The notes: generated from the letters alone by a model not told the origin. 64,000 nucleotides of DNA from Segatella hominis (GCF_004535825.1 NZ_SGVY01000008.1:55027-119026), one strand, 5' to 3'. Shown: positions 36,509 to 47,239, counted from the first letter of the stretch. Numbers and translations: made by a program.

Positions 36509-38167
36509 TTACTTCTGGCACTCCTTGCAAGGTGTCCAAGGCTTCAACTGCTTGAAGAAGTCATTGCCTTTGTCATCTACGAGGATGAATGCAGGGAAGT
36601 CTTCTACGGTAATCTTCCAGATAGCCTCCATACCGAGCTCAGGGTACTCTACGCACTCGATGCTCTTGATAGAACTCTGGGAGAGAACTGCAGCTACGCC
36701 GCCGATTGTACCGAGATAGAAACCTCCGTGCTTCTTGCAAGCCTCTGTTACGATGTCGCCACGGTTACCCTTGGCAATCATTACCAAACTTGCACCATGA
36801 TCCTGGAACTCATCTACGTATGGATCCATACGGTTGGCTGTGGTAGGACCCATTGAGCCACATGGATAGCCCTCTGGGGTCTTGGCTGGACCAGCATAGA
36901 GGATAGGGTGGTTCTTGAAGTACTCAGGCATCTCCTCGCCAGCATCCAAGCGAGCCTTGAGCTTAGCATGAGCAATGTCGCGAGCCACAATGATAGTACC
37001 CTTCAAGTTGACACGTGTACTTACAGGATATTTGCTCAACTCAGCACGAACTGCGTCGATACCCTTGTCGAGGTCTATCTCGATACCCTTGGTACCCTCA
37101 CCTGGGTTGCGGAGCTCTTCAGGAATCAACTCTGTTGGGTTCTCATCCATCTTCTCCAACCAGATACCGTCCTTGTTGATCTTAGCCTTGATGTTGCGGT
37201 CGGCAGAGCAGCTTACGCCCATACCGATAGGACAGCTGGCACCATGACGTGGGAGGCGAACTACGCGGATGTCGTGAGCGAGATACTTACCGCCAAACTG
37301 TGCACCCAAGCCAATCTTGTGTGCCTCTTCAAGGAGTTTGTTTTCCAAGTCAATATCACGGAAAGCACGACCTGTCTCATCGCCTGTAGTAGGCAACTCA
37401 TCGTAGTATTTGATAGAAGCCAACTTCACGGTAAGGAGGTTCTTCTCGGCAGAAGTACCACCGATTACGAATGCGATGTGGTAAGGAGGACATGCAGCAG
37501 TACCCAGACTCTTCATCTTCTCTACGAGGAATGGGAGCAATGTACCCTCATTCTGGATAGTAGCCTTGGTCATAGGGTAGAAGTAAGTCTTGTTGGCAGA
37601 GCCACCACCCTTAGCTACCATCACGAAACGGTACTCATCACCTTCTGTTGCCTCGATGTCAATCTGGGCAGGGAGGTTGCAACGGGTGTTCACCTCATCA
37701 TACATATTGAGAGGAGCATTCTGTGAATAGCGAAGGTTGTCCTGTGTGTATGTGTTATAGACACCAAGACTCAAAGCCTCTTCGTCCTCAAAGTCAGTCC
37801 ATACGCGCTGACCTTTCTCGCCATGAATGATGGCTGTACCTGTATCCTGGCAGAATGGGAGAATGCCCTTTACGGCAGTCTCTGCGTTACGGAGGAACTG
37901 GAGAGCTACGTACTTGTCGTTCTCAGAAGCCTCTGGGTCGGTCAAAATCTTAGCTACCTGAGCATTGTGCTCACGACGGAGCATGAACTCTACGTCGTGG
38001 AAACCCTGCTGTGCCAGCAAAGTCAAAGCTTCTTTAGAAACCTTGAGGATTGTCTTACCCTCAAACTCTGCTGTGCTTACGCCTTCTTTAGAGATAAGGC
38101 GGTACTCTGTCTTGTCCTCTCCAAGCTGAAACATTGGAGCGTACTTAAAATCTGGAGCTTTTGCCAT
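36509..38167 (-). CDS. Class I (iron-sulfur) fumarate hydratase
   Basis: The protein has 552 residues, the two-domain length of class I FumA/FumB. The N-terminal half has [10 protein letters not shown] and [20 protein letters not shown]; cysteines in [27 protein letters not shown] and [15 protein letters not shown] are candidate 4Fe-4S ligands. The C-terminal half has [40 protein letters not shown] and MIAKGNRG. It interconverts fumarate and malate; in anaerobic Bacteroidota it runs in the reductive branch toward succinate. It is probably monocistronic. Confidence 0.92.
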   Translation of the reverse strand: MAKAPDFKYAPMFQLGEDKTEYRLISKEGVSTAEFEGKTILKVSKEALTLLAQQGFHDVEFMLRREHNAQVAKILTDPEASENDKYVALQFLRNAETAVKGILPFCQDTGTAIIHGEKGQRVWTDFEDEEALSLGVYNTYTQDNLRYSQNAPLNMYDEVNTRCNLPAQIDIEATEGDEYRFVMVAKGGGSANKTYFYPMTKATIQNEGTLLPFLVEKMKSLGTAACPPYHIAFVIGGTSAEKNLLTVKLASIKYYDELPTTGDETGRAFRDIDLENKLLEEAHKIGLGAQFGGKYLAHDIRVVRLPRHGASCPIGMGVSCSADRNIKAKINKDGIWLEKMDENPTELIPEELRNPGEGTKGIEIDLDKGIDAVRAELSKYPVSTRVNLKGTIIVARDIAHAKLKARLDAGEEMPEYFKNHPILYAGPAKTPEGYPCGSMGPTTANRMDPYVDEFQDHGASLVMIAKGNRGDIVTEACKKHGGFYLGTIGGVAAVLSQSSIKSIECVEYPELGMEAIWKITVEDFPAFILVDDKGNDFFKQLKPWTPCKECQK

Positions 38168-38284
38168 AATGTTTTTTTGTTATAATTTAAAACTGTTGAA
38201 ATATTCTTTTTTACTGTAGAAACATTCAAATTTAATAGCTGAAACTATCTGACAGACACGTTGAGTAATCCATCATCAGTCTCT

Positions 38285-40141
38285 TTAATTCTCGTAATCT
38301 ATTTCCTGGTCAAGACTATCCACGAAATTGCGGAATACTTCTTCTTCCACATCTCCCATGGCAAATTCTTTCTCTGCATCCTTCTTGATTTCGGCAATCC
38401 ATGAACGGCGGGCTTTGATGTAGTCCTCGTGAATGCGGTTGGCATCTTCGAGCGTAATCTCGTTAATGCCGTAGTAATCGCAGATCATCTTGTAAGTCCA
38501 TGTCCACTGGTACTCGCGGTAGTTGGCATCGATATTTTCGAATCGCTCGATGAGTTCCTGGATGGTCTCGATGTTTCCATCTTTCAGGTCGTTGATGATT
38601 CTCTCTTCCTCTGATACTGGAAGGAGGAGGCCCGACAGGTCGTCCCAGTCGCCCAAACCAATCTGTGTGCTTGGTGGGGTGATGCTCGGGTCGCGCTTGA
38701 GAACTCTCTTCAGTACGGCACCCATGTAGATGCGAAGAGCAATGTCGTAATACTTGATGCCCTTGTGAAGCGAGGTGGCTGGTATGATGTACTCATGATA
38801 GAGGTATTGTGAAACATTATCGCCCGTTACCTCGCGCAGATTTTCGAGGATTTTCTTGCCTTTGAGAACTTCTCCCACAGAGAATGGGGAAAGCCAGTCG
38901 AAATTGACGATACTCTTGCGGTTTTCTGGAGCACGGAGATCTCGCTTTGGCCATTTCTTGATGTCTCGATACAGACCTACGGTTGTGATGTTTCTGCCTG
39001 GTATGAGGAACATCTTGTCGCCATCGGCTATCAGATAGGCGAATGGCAGATTGCGGGTATCGGGATGGTGCATCAGTTTGCCGAAACATACAGAGTAGGT
39101 TCCTAACGTGGCAGGCATCAGCAGGTAAGCGCCGCTGGCTGTCTTCGAACCGCGTTCCAGAATTCCCCAGTGCATAGGTCCCATCTTGTAGGCATGGTTG
39201 GAGAAATTGGTGGCCGAACCTGCATTATAGAACGAGAACATACCTCCGATGAGGAGACTGCTCTTGTGGTGAGAGGCTGTGAATGGACCACAGAAGGCGG
39301 CACATGCCTCGCCATTACTCATATAGCTGTTGGCGAAGAATACGGAAGCTGAGGCCGTGAAGCCATTGCTCAACTGGCAAGTCTCACCGATGAAGCAGTC
39401 TTGTATCTTCACACTGTTGATAACGCTCGAACCTTCAGCGATGATACTGTTTTCTGCTATTACGCCAGTACCGATGTACACATTACCATGGATGGAGCCC
39501 AACAGGGTGCAGTCGCTGAGTCGGGAAGCACCGTTTACCTCGCAGAAGTCATTGATCACGCAGTTGGTTATCTCCTTGGTGTTGATAATCTTCACGTTGT
39601 TCCCTATCTGTCCGCGTTCTGGCATCTTGGTGTCTATATCGCTCTTGATGAGCAGGCGTATCTTCTCCTTCAGTTCCTTGTCGGAGAAATGTTTCACCAT
39701 GAATGCAGCCAACTGACTGTTCAGGTCGCTGAAAAGAATGACATTTCCTTCGCCCACCTCATTGAGTACACTTACCAGGTTTCCTTCGCCATAGGTAGCT
39801 CCCTCTGTGGTCTCCATGGTTGAAATATTGGAAATGTAGCAATCATCACCGATGGTGTAGTTGTTGATGAAATTGCCCACGTTTTCAATGAGGCAATCAT
39901 CTCCGATGGTTACATTTCTCAGGGTGGCATTGTTGATGCCGGAATGCTTCACAAAGCCTTGGCTTACTTCTACATTCTTGTCGAATCCGCCGATGTTTAC
40001 TTCACCATAGAGCATCACGCGATGCATAAAGTTGGGCTTGAAGTTCTCCGATACATTCACGGAGGTCCAGTCTTCTGCCCAACAGTCATTACTCTTGAGC
40101 ACCTCGATTTCTTCTGAGGTTAGAGGTCTGTAGTCATTCAT
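38285..40141 (-). CDS. DUF4954-family protein with a left-handed beta-helix
   Basis: The protein has 618 residues. It has no signal peptide, so it is cytoplasmic. Residues ~45-330 show hexapeptide-like repeats (INNATLRNVTIGDDCLIENV, TIGDDCYISNIS, VYIGTGVIAENSIIAEGSSV), typical of left-handed beta-helix acyl/nucleotidyl-transferase folds. The C-terminal ~250 residues are mostly helical and acidic. I recognise it as the DUF4954 family common in Bacteroidota, often next to housekeeping genes; the activity is not established to my knowledge. A sugar-phosphate or acyl transfer role is only suggested by the fold. It lies 51 bp after hflX and may be co-transcribed. Confidence 0.75.
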   Translation of the reverse strand: MNDYRPLTSEEIEVLKSNDCWAEDWTSVNVSENFKPNFMHRVMLYGEVNIGGFDKNVEVSQGFVKHSGINNATLRNVTIGDDCLIENVGNFINNYTIGDDCYISNISTMETTEGATYGEGNLVSVLNEVGEGNVILFSDLNSQLAAFMVKHFSDKELKEKIRLLIKSDIDTKMPERGQIGNNVKIINTKEITNCVINDFCEVNGASRLSDCTLLGSIHGNVYIGTGVIAENSIIAEGSSVINSVKIQDCFIGETCQLSNGFTASASVFFANSYMSNGEACAAFCGPFTASHHKSSLLIGGMFSFYNAGSATNFSNHAYKMGPMHWGILERGSKTASGAYLLMPATLGTYSVCFGKLMHHPDTRNLPFAYLIADGDKMFLIPGRNITTVGLYRDIKKWPKRDLRAPENRKSIVNFDWLSPFSVGEVLKGKKILENLREVTGDNVSQYLYHEYIIPATSLHKGIKYYDIALRIYMGAVLKRVLKRDPSITPPSTQIGLGDWDDLSGLLLPVSEEERIINDLKDGNIETIQELIERFENIDANYREYQWTWTYKMICDYYGINEITLEDANRIHEDYIKARRSWIAEIKKDAEKEFAMGDVEEEVFRNFVDSLDQEIDYEN

Positions 40142-40192
40142 TGTTGATACGTTTTTGTGGAGTTATCTTTTCGGGAAAACTCCAGGTATTAT

Positions 40193-41440
40193 TTATTCGT
40201 AATCCTGGTACAGGAAGTCATTGTATGGATACTTCTGTACGTGGAGCTCTCTTACTTTCTTATAGAGTACCTCGCGGAACTCATCGATGTTGTCTTTGTT
40301 CTTTGCCGAGATGAAAAGGCAGTCATCGTGGAGTTTCGCCATCCATGTCTTCTTCAGGTCTTCCAGTGGAATGTTTTCCTTCTCCATAGGTGTCAGGTCA
40401 TCTTCCTCTTTCTCTACCCAGGTATAGTTGTCTATCTTGTTGAAGATAATCATTGATGGCTTGTCTGAACATCCCAATTCCTCCAGCGTCTTCTCTACCA
40501 CCTGTATCTGTTCTTCGAAATCAGGGTGCGAAATATCTACTACGTGCAACAGCAGGTCGGCCTCGCGAGTCTCATCCAGTGTACTCTTGAAGGAATCTAC
40601 CAGGTCGGTAGGTAACTTGCGGATGAATCCAACGGTGTCGGCGAGGAGGAACGGAAGATTTTCTACCACAACCTTGCGCACGGTAGTGTCGAGTGTGGCG
40701 AAGAGTTTGTTTTCTGCGAAGACTTCACTCTTGGAGAGGAGGTTCATGATGGTACTCTTTCCCACGTTGGTGTAACCTACGAGTGCTACACGGATGAGAC
40801 GTCCGCGGTTTTTTCTCTGGGTTGTCTTCTGCTTGTCGATTTCTGCCAGTCGTTCTTTCAGCAGGCTCATTCTGCCGAGGATGATACGGCGGTCCATCTC
40901 CAGCTGGGTTTCACCCGGACCACGCAAACCAACAGAACCCTTACCGCCGCCAGAACCGGAACCACCTCCCTGGCGCTCAAGGTGAGTCCAAAGGCGTTGC
41001 AGTCGTGGAAGCATATAGCGATATTGTGCCAATTCTACCTGAGTCTTTGCCGCTGCGGTCTGTGCACGCATGGCAAAGATGTCGAGGATGAGTGAGGTAC
41101 GGTCGAGAATCTTCACTTGCAACTCTTGTTCGATGTTGCGTATCTGCTTGGCAGAAAGTTCATCATCAAAGATGACCATACCGATTTCTCTATCTTCTTC
41201 TTCCTCTTCCTTGATGTATTGTTTGATTTCCTCCAACTTACCTTTTCCCACGTATGTGGTCTGGTTAGGTGAAATCACCTTCTGTGTGAATCTCTTCACG
41301 GTGACCGCACCAGCAGTATCGGCGAGGAATTCCAACTCGTCGAGGTATTCTTTTGTCTTGGCTTCGTCCTGTGTCTTGGTTACCAGACCTACGAGCACTG
41401 CGGTTTCTGCCTTGACTTCTGAAATTACAAATTCTTTCAT
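40193..41440 (-). CDS. hflX: GTPase HflX
   Basis: The protein has 415 residues. The N-terminal HflX domain ends in GPGETQLEMDRRIILGRM, a family signature, preceded by a Gly-rich linker (GGGSGSGGGKG). G-domain motifs are visible: G1 VGYTNVGKST, G3 DTVGFI and G4 NKID. It binds ribosomes and helps rescue or split them under stress. The start at 41440 gives MKEFVISEVKAE, in line with relatives. Confidence 0.92.
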   Translation of the reverse strand: MKEFVISEVKAETAVLVGLVTKTQDEAKTKEYLDELEFLADTAGAVTVKRFTQKVISPNQTTYVGKGKLEEIKQYIKEEEEEDREIGMVIFDDELSAKQIRNIEQELQVKILDRTSLILDIFAMRAQTAAAKTQVELAQYRYMLPRLQRLWTHLERQGGGSGSGGGKGSVGLRGPGETQLEMDRRIILGRMSLLKERLAEIDKQKTTQRKNRGRLIRVALVGYTNVGKSTIMNLLSKSEVFAENKLFATLDTTVRKVVVENLPFLLADTVGFIRKLPTDLVDSFKSTLDETREADLLLHVVDISHPDFEEQIQVVEKTLEELGCSDKPSMIIFNKIDNYTWVEKEEDDLTPMEKENIPLEDLKKTWMAKLHDDCLFISAKNKDNIDEFREVLYKKVRELHVQKYPYNDFLYQDYE

Positions 41441-41604
41441 TTATGTTCTACTGTAGAATATATTTTATTTGGTTTCACTCTCGTGCGCAAGATATAAGCA
41501 TCGTCCTCGTGCGCACGCGTATTATATATAATGTGCAAAGGTAACAAAAAAATATCTACTTGAATAAAGATAGAGGAATTATTTATAGTTTTTTATTGTA
41601 ATTG

Positions 41605-41719
41605 TCATTTGTTGTTTCTTCATGGAAGCGTTAGTCGATTCTTCAGAATGTCGTTTGTCGTTTCTTCATGGAGTCGTTAGTTGCTCCTTCATGGAGTCGT
41701 TAGTTGTTCCTTCAGAAAG
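41605..41719. repeat. Tandem array of five 23-bp units
   Basis: The core CTTCA recurs at 41618, 41641, 41664, 41687 and 41710, exactly 23 bp apart. Units resemble TCGTTAGTTGTTYCTTCATGG with 4-8 differences between the most distant copies. It is non-coding, upstream of hflX on its 5' side, in a gene-free stretch of 1.1 kb. No dyad is obvious within the unit. Confidence 0.75.
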
Positions 41720-41870
41720 AATGAATCCAAGCCTTTTGAAGGAATTGGAATTATCGAAATACCGCAATTGCACAGCTTGTATTTGATACACATTTCGCAC
41801 AAATACCGCAAAATGGCGTCGAAAATTCGCAAACGTTTGCGTGGTTTTTTGAATAAAAAAGTAGATTTTT

Positions 41871-41902
41871 TTTGATTTACATCAATAATTTTATTAATTT
41901 TG
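41871..41902 (+). promoter_or_regulatory. Promoter of a candidate small RNA
   Basis: TTTG (41871-41874), a 20-bp spacer and TAATTTTG (41895-41902) is a near-ideal Bacteroidota promoter with no open reading frame after it. Transcription would start near 41909. Confidence 0.6.
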
Positions 41903-41908
41903 CACACG

Positions 41909-42017
41909 TAAAACAAAACTGATTTTCAAAAATAAAATCATAACTACATAAAGTGCAAAACTGCTGAAACATTTTAAAAACTTTGAAATAGTCCCGGCGT
42001 GATGTCGGGGCTTTTTT
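41909..42017 (+). ncRNA. Candidate small RNA of about 108 nt
   Basis: A strong promoter is followed about 80 bp later by a terminator hairpin (AGTCCCG 41990-41996 with CGGGGCT 42006-42012) and a run of T. The interval is A-rich and lacks a start codon with a sensible frame. No known RNA family is recognised. The remaining gene-free DNA on either side (41441-41604, 41720-41870, 42018-42396) shows no other gene. Confidence 0.45.
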
Positions 42018-42396
42018 CGTTTTAAGCCCTGGTAGTTGTAGCTTTTTGCTGCGTTTTCCTGGTTTCCTCTCATCGTTTTCTATGCTTACACTATCGTATT
42101 CTTTTAATCGCCAGCGTGTTTCCTCTTTAGTTTTCCTTTGGTCCGCTGTATTTCTCCTTACTTCTTTCACTATGGTTTTTCCTTTCGCTGTAATTTGCAG
42201 TATTACTTTTGTAGATTTGGATTAATATTTAAATAGGTAATGACAGAGGGTGTAGGAGTCTTTTGATTTGTTGTAAGTACACAAATATGTTTAAAATGCG
42301 CGTCTAATCGTGGTGAAATTAGTAGAAAATAGCCGTTTGTGACAAATATGAACGTTTTTTGAATGAAAAATGCACCTTGTTCTCCTTTTTAATGCT

Positions 42397-42404
42397 TATC
42401 TTTG
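42397..42404 (+). promoter_or_regulatory. Possible promoter -7 box for the GH97 gene
   Basis: TATCTTTG matches TAnnTTTG; a TTG lies only 17 bp upstream, a short spacing. It implies a 5' leader of about 180 nt containing small hairpins (TTACAT/ATGTAA and GTCAT/ATGAT), longer than usual here. Confidence 0.45.
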
Positions 42405-42588
42405 CAAGCGAATGTAGGAATAACACTTTATTAGCTGGTGCTGAGGAAAGTTACATGTTATATGTAATGCGTCGTCATAATTATATATGATGCTTTGTCA
42501 TTCGAAAATGCGTTATGAAGATCATGTGTTTCTTATTCAATAATAATTAAAAATGAAAATGTATCAACCTAAATAGTAGAATAACAAA

Positions 42589-44583
42589 ATGCAAAAAAGT
42601 ATTCTAAGTAGTATTTTGTTGCTTGGCGCTGTTTGTGCGCAAGCCAACAATTACACAGTGACTTCGCCAAATGGCAAGTTGGTAATGAATGTGAAGTGTG
42701 AGGGAGGCAAGGCTTCCTACACGGTGGATTTGAATGGAAAGCAGATGTTGGCAGCTTCGGCTCTCGGTCTGGTAGCGAATTATGGAGATTTCTCTCAGGG
42801 ACTTACCATGGGAGTTCTGAAGGGCGCACCTAAGCATCTGACCTATGTTATGGACCATACGAAGAAATCTCATGTAGAGAAAGATGTGTATGAGGCTACT
42901 ATCGGATTCCTCAATGCAAAGAAGGATTCCATGACGCTTCACCTTCATGTTTCTGACAATGATGTGGCTTACAAGTATGAGATGATCCGTCCAAAGAAAG
43001 ACAATCCTAAGTCGGTGATTATATATAAAGAGGTGAGCGGTTTCAATTTTCCAGAGAAGACTACTACTTTCCTCTGCCCTCAGATTACGCCGATGACAGG
43101 ATGGGAGCGTACCAAACCTTCTTATGAGGAGGAGTACACACCTAATGCCCAGATGAACGTGAAATCTCAGTTTGGTGTGGGCTATACTTTCCCTTGTCTT
43201 TTCAAGGTCGGTGAAGATGGATGGGTACTGGTGAGCGAAACGGGTGTTTCCAGCGCTTATCCTGGCAGCCGTCTCTCTGATTATGAACCTGGTAAGGGTT
43301 ATACGGTTGCCTTCCCTCAGAAGGGTGAGAATAATGGCGTGGGTTCTGAGTTTGCTGGCATTCCTTTGCCAGGTGAGACTCCTTGGCGTACCATCACCGT
43401 AGGTGCATCGCTGGCTCCTATCGTGGAAACCACCATTCCTTTTGATGTGGTAGAACCTCTCTATGAGGCTTCTCAGAATTATAAGCCTTCCCGCTATACT
43501 TGGAGCTGGCTGATCTGGCAGGATAACTCTGTCAATTATGATGATCAGGTGAAGATGATTGATGTGGCTGCTGCTCAGGGTTATGAAGCCATCTTGGTGG
43601 ATGCCTGGTGGGACAAGCAGATAGGCAGAAAGCGCATTGAAGAGTTGAGTAAGTATGCCAAGAGCAAGAAGGTAAGCCTGATGCTCTGGTACAATTCCAA
43701 CGGTTTCGAGAATGATGCTCCACAGACTCCTCGTCAGATTATGAACAATTCCATCGCCCGCAAGAAGGAGATGGCATGGATGAAGAAAATCGGAGTAGTG
43801 GGCATCAAGGTGGACTTCTTCGGTGGCGACAAGCAGGAGACTATGAAGCTCTATGAGGATATTCTCAGCGATGCCAACGATTATGGCTTGGAGGTAATCT
43901 TCCATGGTTGCACCATGCCTCGCGGTTGGGAACGTATGTATCCTAACTATGTTTCCAGTGAGGCTGCCTTGGCTTCAGAGAATGTTTACTTTACTGATTA
44001 TCATGCAAAGAAGGAAGCTTTCGAAATGACAATGCATCCTTTCTCCCGTAATGCTGTAGGTAGTTTCGACTGGGGTGGTGTGATGATGAACAAGTATTTC
44101 TCCAAGGACAATAAGAGTCGTCATCAGCGCTATACAAGCGATATTTTCGAGATGGCTACTGCGATTACCAATCAGAGCAGCGTAAACTGTGTCTGTCTCT
44201 ATCCTAACAATCTGCAGGATGTGCCTCAGTGGGAGTTGGATTGGCTGAAGGCTGTGCCTACGGCTTGGGACGACGTGAAGTTTATTGCTGGTTATCCTAC
44301 CCAGTATGCAGTAGTGGCTCGTAAAGCTTCTGCTGCCAATACAGGTACAGCTGCAGCCAGTGCAGGCAGATGGTTTGTTGGTGGTCTGAATGCAACAGAT
44401 AAACCACTTGCTCTGACCCTGAATTTGCCGATGTTTGCAGGCAAGACCGTGACTTATCTCACCGACCAGCCTAAGAAAAAGGGCGAGAAGTTCTTCACTT
44501 CTGTCAAGAAGACTTTGAAGGTAGGTAAGGATGGTAAGGTTAAGGTGGTAATCCAACCTAATGGCGGAATCATCATCGAATAA
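42589..44583 (+). CDS. Exported glycoside hydrolase family 97 enzyme
   Basis: The protein has 664 residues. A signal peptide ends near AQANN (~20). The GH97 N-terminal beta-sandwich (VTSPNGKLVMNV) is followed by a TIM barrel (TWSWLIWQDNSVNYDDQ, GYEAILVDAWWDKQIG, GIKVDFFGGDKQETM, FHGCTMPRGWERMYPN, SSEAALASENVYF) and a C-terminal beta domain. GH97 includes inverting alpha-glucosidases (SusB) and retaining alpha-galactosidases. An Asp in KVDF, where the retaining members have their nucleophile, suggests the retaining type; this is from memory of the family. It stands alone with no Sus genes next to it. A bidirectional terminator follows. Confidence 0.88.
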   Translation: MQKSILSSILLLGAVCAQANNYTVTSPNGKLVMNVKCEGGKASYTVDLNGKQMLAASALGLVANYGDFSQGLTMGVLKGAPKHLTYVMDHTKKSHVEKDVYEATIGFLNAKKDSMTLHLHVSDNDVAYKYEMIRPKKDNPKSVIIYKEVSGFNFPEKTTTFLCPQITPMTGWERTKPSYEEEYTPNAQMNVKSQFGVGYTFPCLFKVGEDGWVLVSETGVSSAYPGSRLSDYEPGKGYTVAFPQKGENNGVGSEFAGIPLPGETPWRTITVGASLAPIVETTIPFDVVEPLYEASQNYKPSRYTWSWLIWQDNSVNYDDQVKMIDVAAAQGYEAILVDAWWDKQIGRKRIEELSKYAKSKKVSLMLWYNSNGFENDAPQTPRQIMNNSIARKKEMAWMKKIGVVGIKVDFFGGDKQETMKLYEDILSDANDYGLEVIFHGCTMPRGWERMYPNYVSSEAALASENVYFTDYHAKKEAFEMTMHPFSRNAVGSFDWGGVMMNKYFSKDNKSRHQRYTSDIFEMATAITNQSSVNCVCLYPNNLQDVPQWELDWLKAVPTAWDDVKFIAGYPTQYAVVARKASAANTGTAAASAGRWFVGGLNATDKPLALTLNLPMFAGKTVTYLTDQPKKKGEKFFTSVKKTLKVGKDGKVKVVIQPNGGIIIE

Positions 44584-44627
44584 CTTACTGTTTGATGAAA
44601 CCAAATGGTTTGCTTTAAAGCATAAAA

Positions 44628-44670
44628 AAAGGTTCCTTCGAAGGATGTTACTCCCCGAAGAAACCTTTTT
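44628..44670. terminator. Bidirectional terminator between GH97 and clpB
   Basis: aaaggttccttcg (44628-44640) pairs with cgaagaaaccttt with one bulge; A and T runs flank it on both sides of the convergent genes. Confidence 0.8.
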
Positions 44671-44722
44671 CTTGTTTTCTTTCTATCTTTAACCTATTGA
44701 ATTACTTTTCTTCAATTTTGTA

Positions 44723-47239
44723 TTACTTGTTCTCGAATACCAATCCACCTTCCTTGGTGTAATCGATGGTGATTGGCTTCTCACGACTTACTTCTTCGGA
44801 AAGAATCTTCTTACTCAAGTCGTTCAATACGTAATCCTGAATAGCACGCTTTACAGGGCGGGCACCAAACTCTGGATCGTAGCCTACCTCAGCAAGATAA
44901 CTGATGGCGGCAGGAGTCCAGCAGAGTTCAAAGCCTTGAGGCTCCAACATCTTCTTGACTCTATTCATCTGGAGTTCAACCACTTTGGCTATCTGCTCCT
45001 GGGTGAGAGGCTTGAAGGTGATGATATCGTCGATACGGTTCAGGAACTCAGGACGGAAGGTCTTCTTCAACATCTCACGGCTTGCATTGGAAGTCATGAT
45101 GATGATGGTGTTCTTGAAGTTTACCACACGACCCTTATTGTCGGTCAGACGGCCATCGTCCAATACCTGAAGCAAGGTGTTGAAGACGTCAGGGTGAGCC
45201 TTCTCTATCTCATCGAAGAGAACTACACTGTATGGTTTGCGGCGAACAGCCTCGGTCAACTGACCACCCTCATCGTATCCTACATACCCCGGAGGCGCTC
45301 CAATCAAACGGGTGACACTGAACTTTTCCTGATACTCACTCATATCAATTCGGGTCATCATCGACTCATCATTGAACAGGTATTCGGCAAGCGCCTTGGC
45401 CAACTCGGTTTTACCGACACCGGTAGTTCCGAGGAAGATAAAGCTGGCGATAGGACGCTTAGGATCCTGCAATCCAGCACGAGAACGGCGTACAGCATCA
45501 CTTACAGCGGTGATAGCCTCGTCCTGTCCGATGACTCTCTTGTGGAGTTCTTCCTCCAGATGGAGTAGTTTCTCACGCTCGCTTTGCATCATACGGCTTA
45601 CTGGAATTCCCGTCCAGCGGCTTACTACCTCAGCAATATCGTCGGCAGTCACCTCTTCGCGGATCATCGCCTCACCGCCCTGAGTACTCTTCAGTTGCTC
45701 CTGAATCTTCTTGATGTCGTCTTCGAGAGCTACCAGCTTAGAGTATCTGATTTCAGCTACGCGCTCGTAATTGCCTTCACGCTCCATGCGTTCAGCCTCA
45801 AACTTGAGATTCTCCATCTCCTGCTTGTCTTGCTGAATCTTGTTGACGAGTGCTTTCTCGCCTTCCCATTTAGCACGGAAGTCGTGTTCCTTATCCTTCA
45901 ACTCTGCAATCTCCTTGTCGAGTTGCTGAATCTTAGGCTGGTCGTTTTCACGCTTGATAGCCTCACGTTCAATCTCCAACTGCTTCAAGTGACGGGTGAT
46001 TTCATCCAGCTCTTCTGGTACTGAGTCACGCTCCATACGGAGTTTAGCTGCGGCTTCATCCATCAGGTCGATGGCCTTGTCCGGAAGAAATCTGTCGGAA
46101 ATATATCTTTCAGACAACTTGACGGCTGCAATGCAGGCATCATCCTGAATACGTACCTTATGATGGTTCTCATAACGTTCCTTAATACCACGGAGGATGC
46201 TGATGGCATCTACCTCGTCAGGTTCGTTGACCATGACGGTCTGGAATCGACGCTCCAGTGCCTTATCCTTCTCGAAATACTTCTGATACTCGTTGAGGGT
46301 AGTGGCACCGATGGCTCTCAGTTCGCCACGTGCCAAGGCCGGTTTCAGAATGTTGGCAGCATCCATGGCGCCCTCACCACCGCCAGCACCTACCAGGGTA
46401 TGTATTTCATCGATGAAGAGGATAATCTGTCCGTTGGCATTGGTTACCTCCTTGATGACGCTCTTGAGTCGTTCCTCAAATTCACCCTTGTATTTGGCAC
46501 CGGCAACCAGTGCACCCATATCAAGCGAATAGAGCTGCTTATTCTTCAGGTTCTCAGGCACATCGCCACGTACGATACGCTCTGCAAGTCCCTCTACGAT
46601 AGCGGTTTTACCAGTACCTGGTTCACCGATAAGGATAGGGTTGTTCTTGGTTCTACGAGAGAGAATCTGAAGTACCCGGCGAATCTCTTCATCACGACCA
46701 ATTACAGGGTCGAGCTTGCCGCTTCTGGCCTGTTCAACCAGATTCTTGGCGTATTTTTCGAGACTCTGATAGTTCTCGTCAGCACTTTGACTCTTAACGT
46801 TCTGTCCTTGTCTGAGGGCCTGAATAGCAGCAGTCAAATCCTTCTCGTTGGCACCAGCATCCTTCAAGATGCGTGCTGCAGTAGAATTACCTTTGAGGAT
46901 GGCAAGGAGGATTGGTTCCACGCTGACGAATTCGTCGCCCATCTTCTTGGCGATGTCCTCAGCATTGATAAGAATCTGATTGGTGTCGCCCGAGAGATAT
47001 GGCTGCCCGGCACCCTGCACACGAGGCAGATGCTGCATCTCCTGTTGTAAGAGCATGGCAATCTGATTGCCGTTCATGCCTAACTTCTGGAAGATATAGT
47101 TGGTTACATCAGGTGCTTTCTCGATGATACCACTGAGAAGATGCACCGGTTCGATGGTCTGCTGACCATTACGCTGCGCGATGTTCACAGCGGCTTGCAC
47201 CGCTTCTTGCGCCTTGATTGTAAATTTGTCGAATGTCAT
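44723..47239 (-). CDS. clpB: Disaggregase chaperone ClpB
   Basis: The protein has 838 residues. The Clp N-domain (~1-145) is followed by NBD1 with Walker [19 protein letters not shown] and Walker [17 protein letters not shown], a coiled-coil M-domain (~400-525) and NBD2 with [18 protein letters not shown] and [14 protein letters not shown]. It rescues aggregated proteins with DnaK. Between sensor 1 (IIIMTSN) and the RPEFLNRID block there are only 10 residues, where other ClpB proteins have about 30, including the conserved LGS. The frame is intact, so this is a clean in-frame shortening. No clear heat-shock promoter is recognised upstream. Confidence 0.92.
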   Translation of the reverse strand: MTFDKFTIKAQEAVQAAVNIAQRNGQQTIEPVHLLSGIIEKAPDVTNYIFQKLGMNGNQIAMLLQQEMQHLPRVQGAGQPYLSGDTNQILINAEDIAKKMGDEFVSVEPILLAILKGNSTAARILKDAGANEKDLTAAIQALRQGQNVKSQSADENYQSLEKYAKNLVEQARSGKLDPVIGRDEEIRRVLQILSRRTKNNPILIGEPGTGKTAIVEGLAERIVRGDVPENLKNKQLYSLDMGALVAGAKYKGEFEERLKSVIKEVTNANGQIILFIDEIHTLVGAGGGEGAMDAANILKPALARGELRAIGATTLNEYQKYFEKDKALERRFQTVMVNEPDEVDAISILRGIKERYENHHKVRIQDDACIAAVKLSERYISDRFLPDKAIDLMDEAAAKLRMERDSVPEELDEITRHLKQLEIEREAIKRENDQPKIQQLDKEIAELKDKEHDFRAKWEGEKALVNKIQQDKQEMENLKFEAERMEREGNYERVAEIRYSKLVALEDDIKKIQEQLKSTQGGEAMIREEVTADDIAEVVSRWTGIPVSRMMQSEREKLLHLEEELHKRVIGQDEAITAVSDAVRRSRAGLQDPKRPIASFIFLGTTGVGKTELAKALAEYLFNDESMMTRIDMSEYQEKFSVTRLIGAPPGYVGYDEGGQLTEAVRRKPYSVVLFDEIEKAHPDVFNTLLQVLDDGRLTDNKGRVVNFKNTIIIMTSNASREMLKKTFRPEFLNRIDDIITFKPLTQEQIAKVVELQMNRVKKMLEPQGFELCWTPAAISYLAEVGYDPEFGARPVKRAIQDYVLNDLSKKILSEEVSREKPITIDYTKEGGLVFENK

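Noticed and set aside
36908-37726. 272-codon open frame on the plus strand
   Set aside because: It is antisense to the class I fumarase core, with no recognisable domain.
41877-42170. 97-codon open frame on the minus strand
   Set aside because: It overlaps the candidate RNA and its promoter/terminator, has odd composition and no start context.
42604-43905. 433-codon open frame on the minus strand
   Set aside because: It lies wholly opposite the GH97 gene, has no family features and follows that gene's codon pattern; it is a shadow frame.
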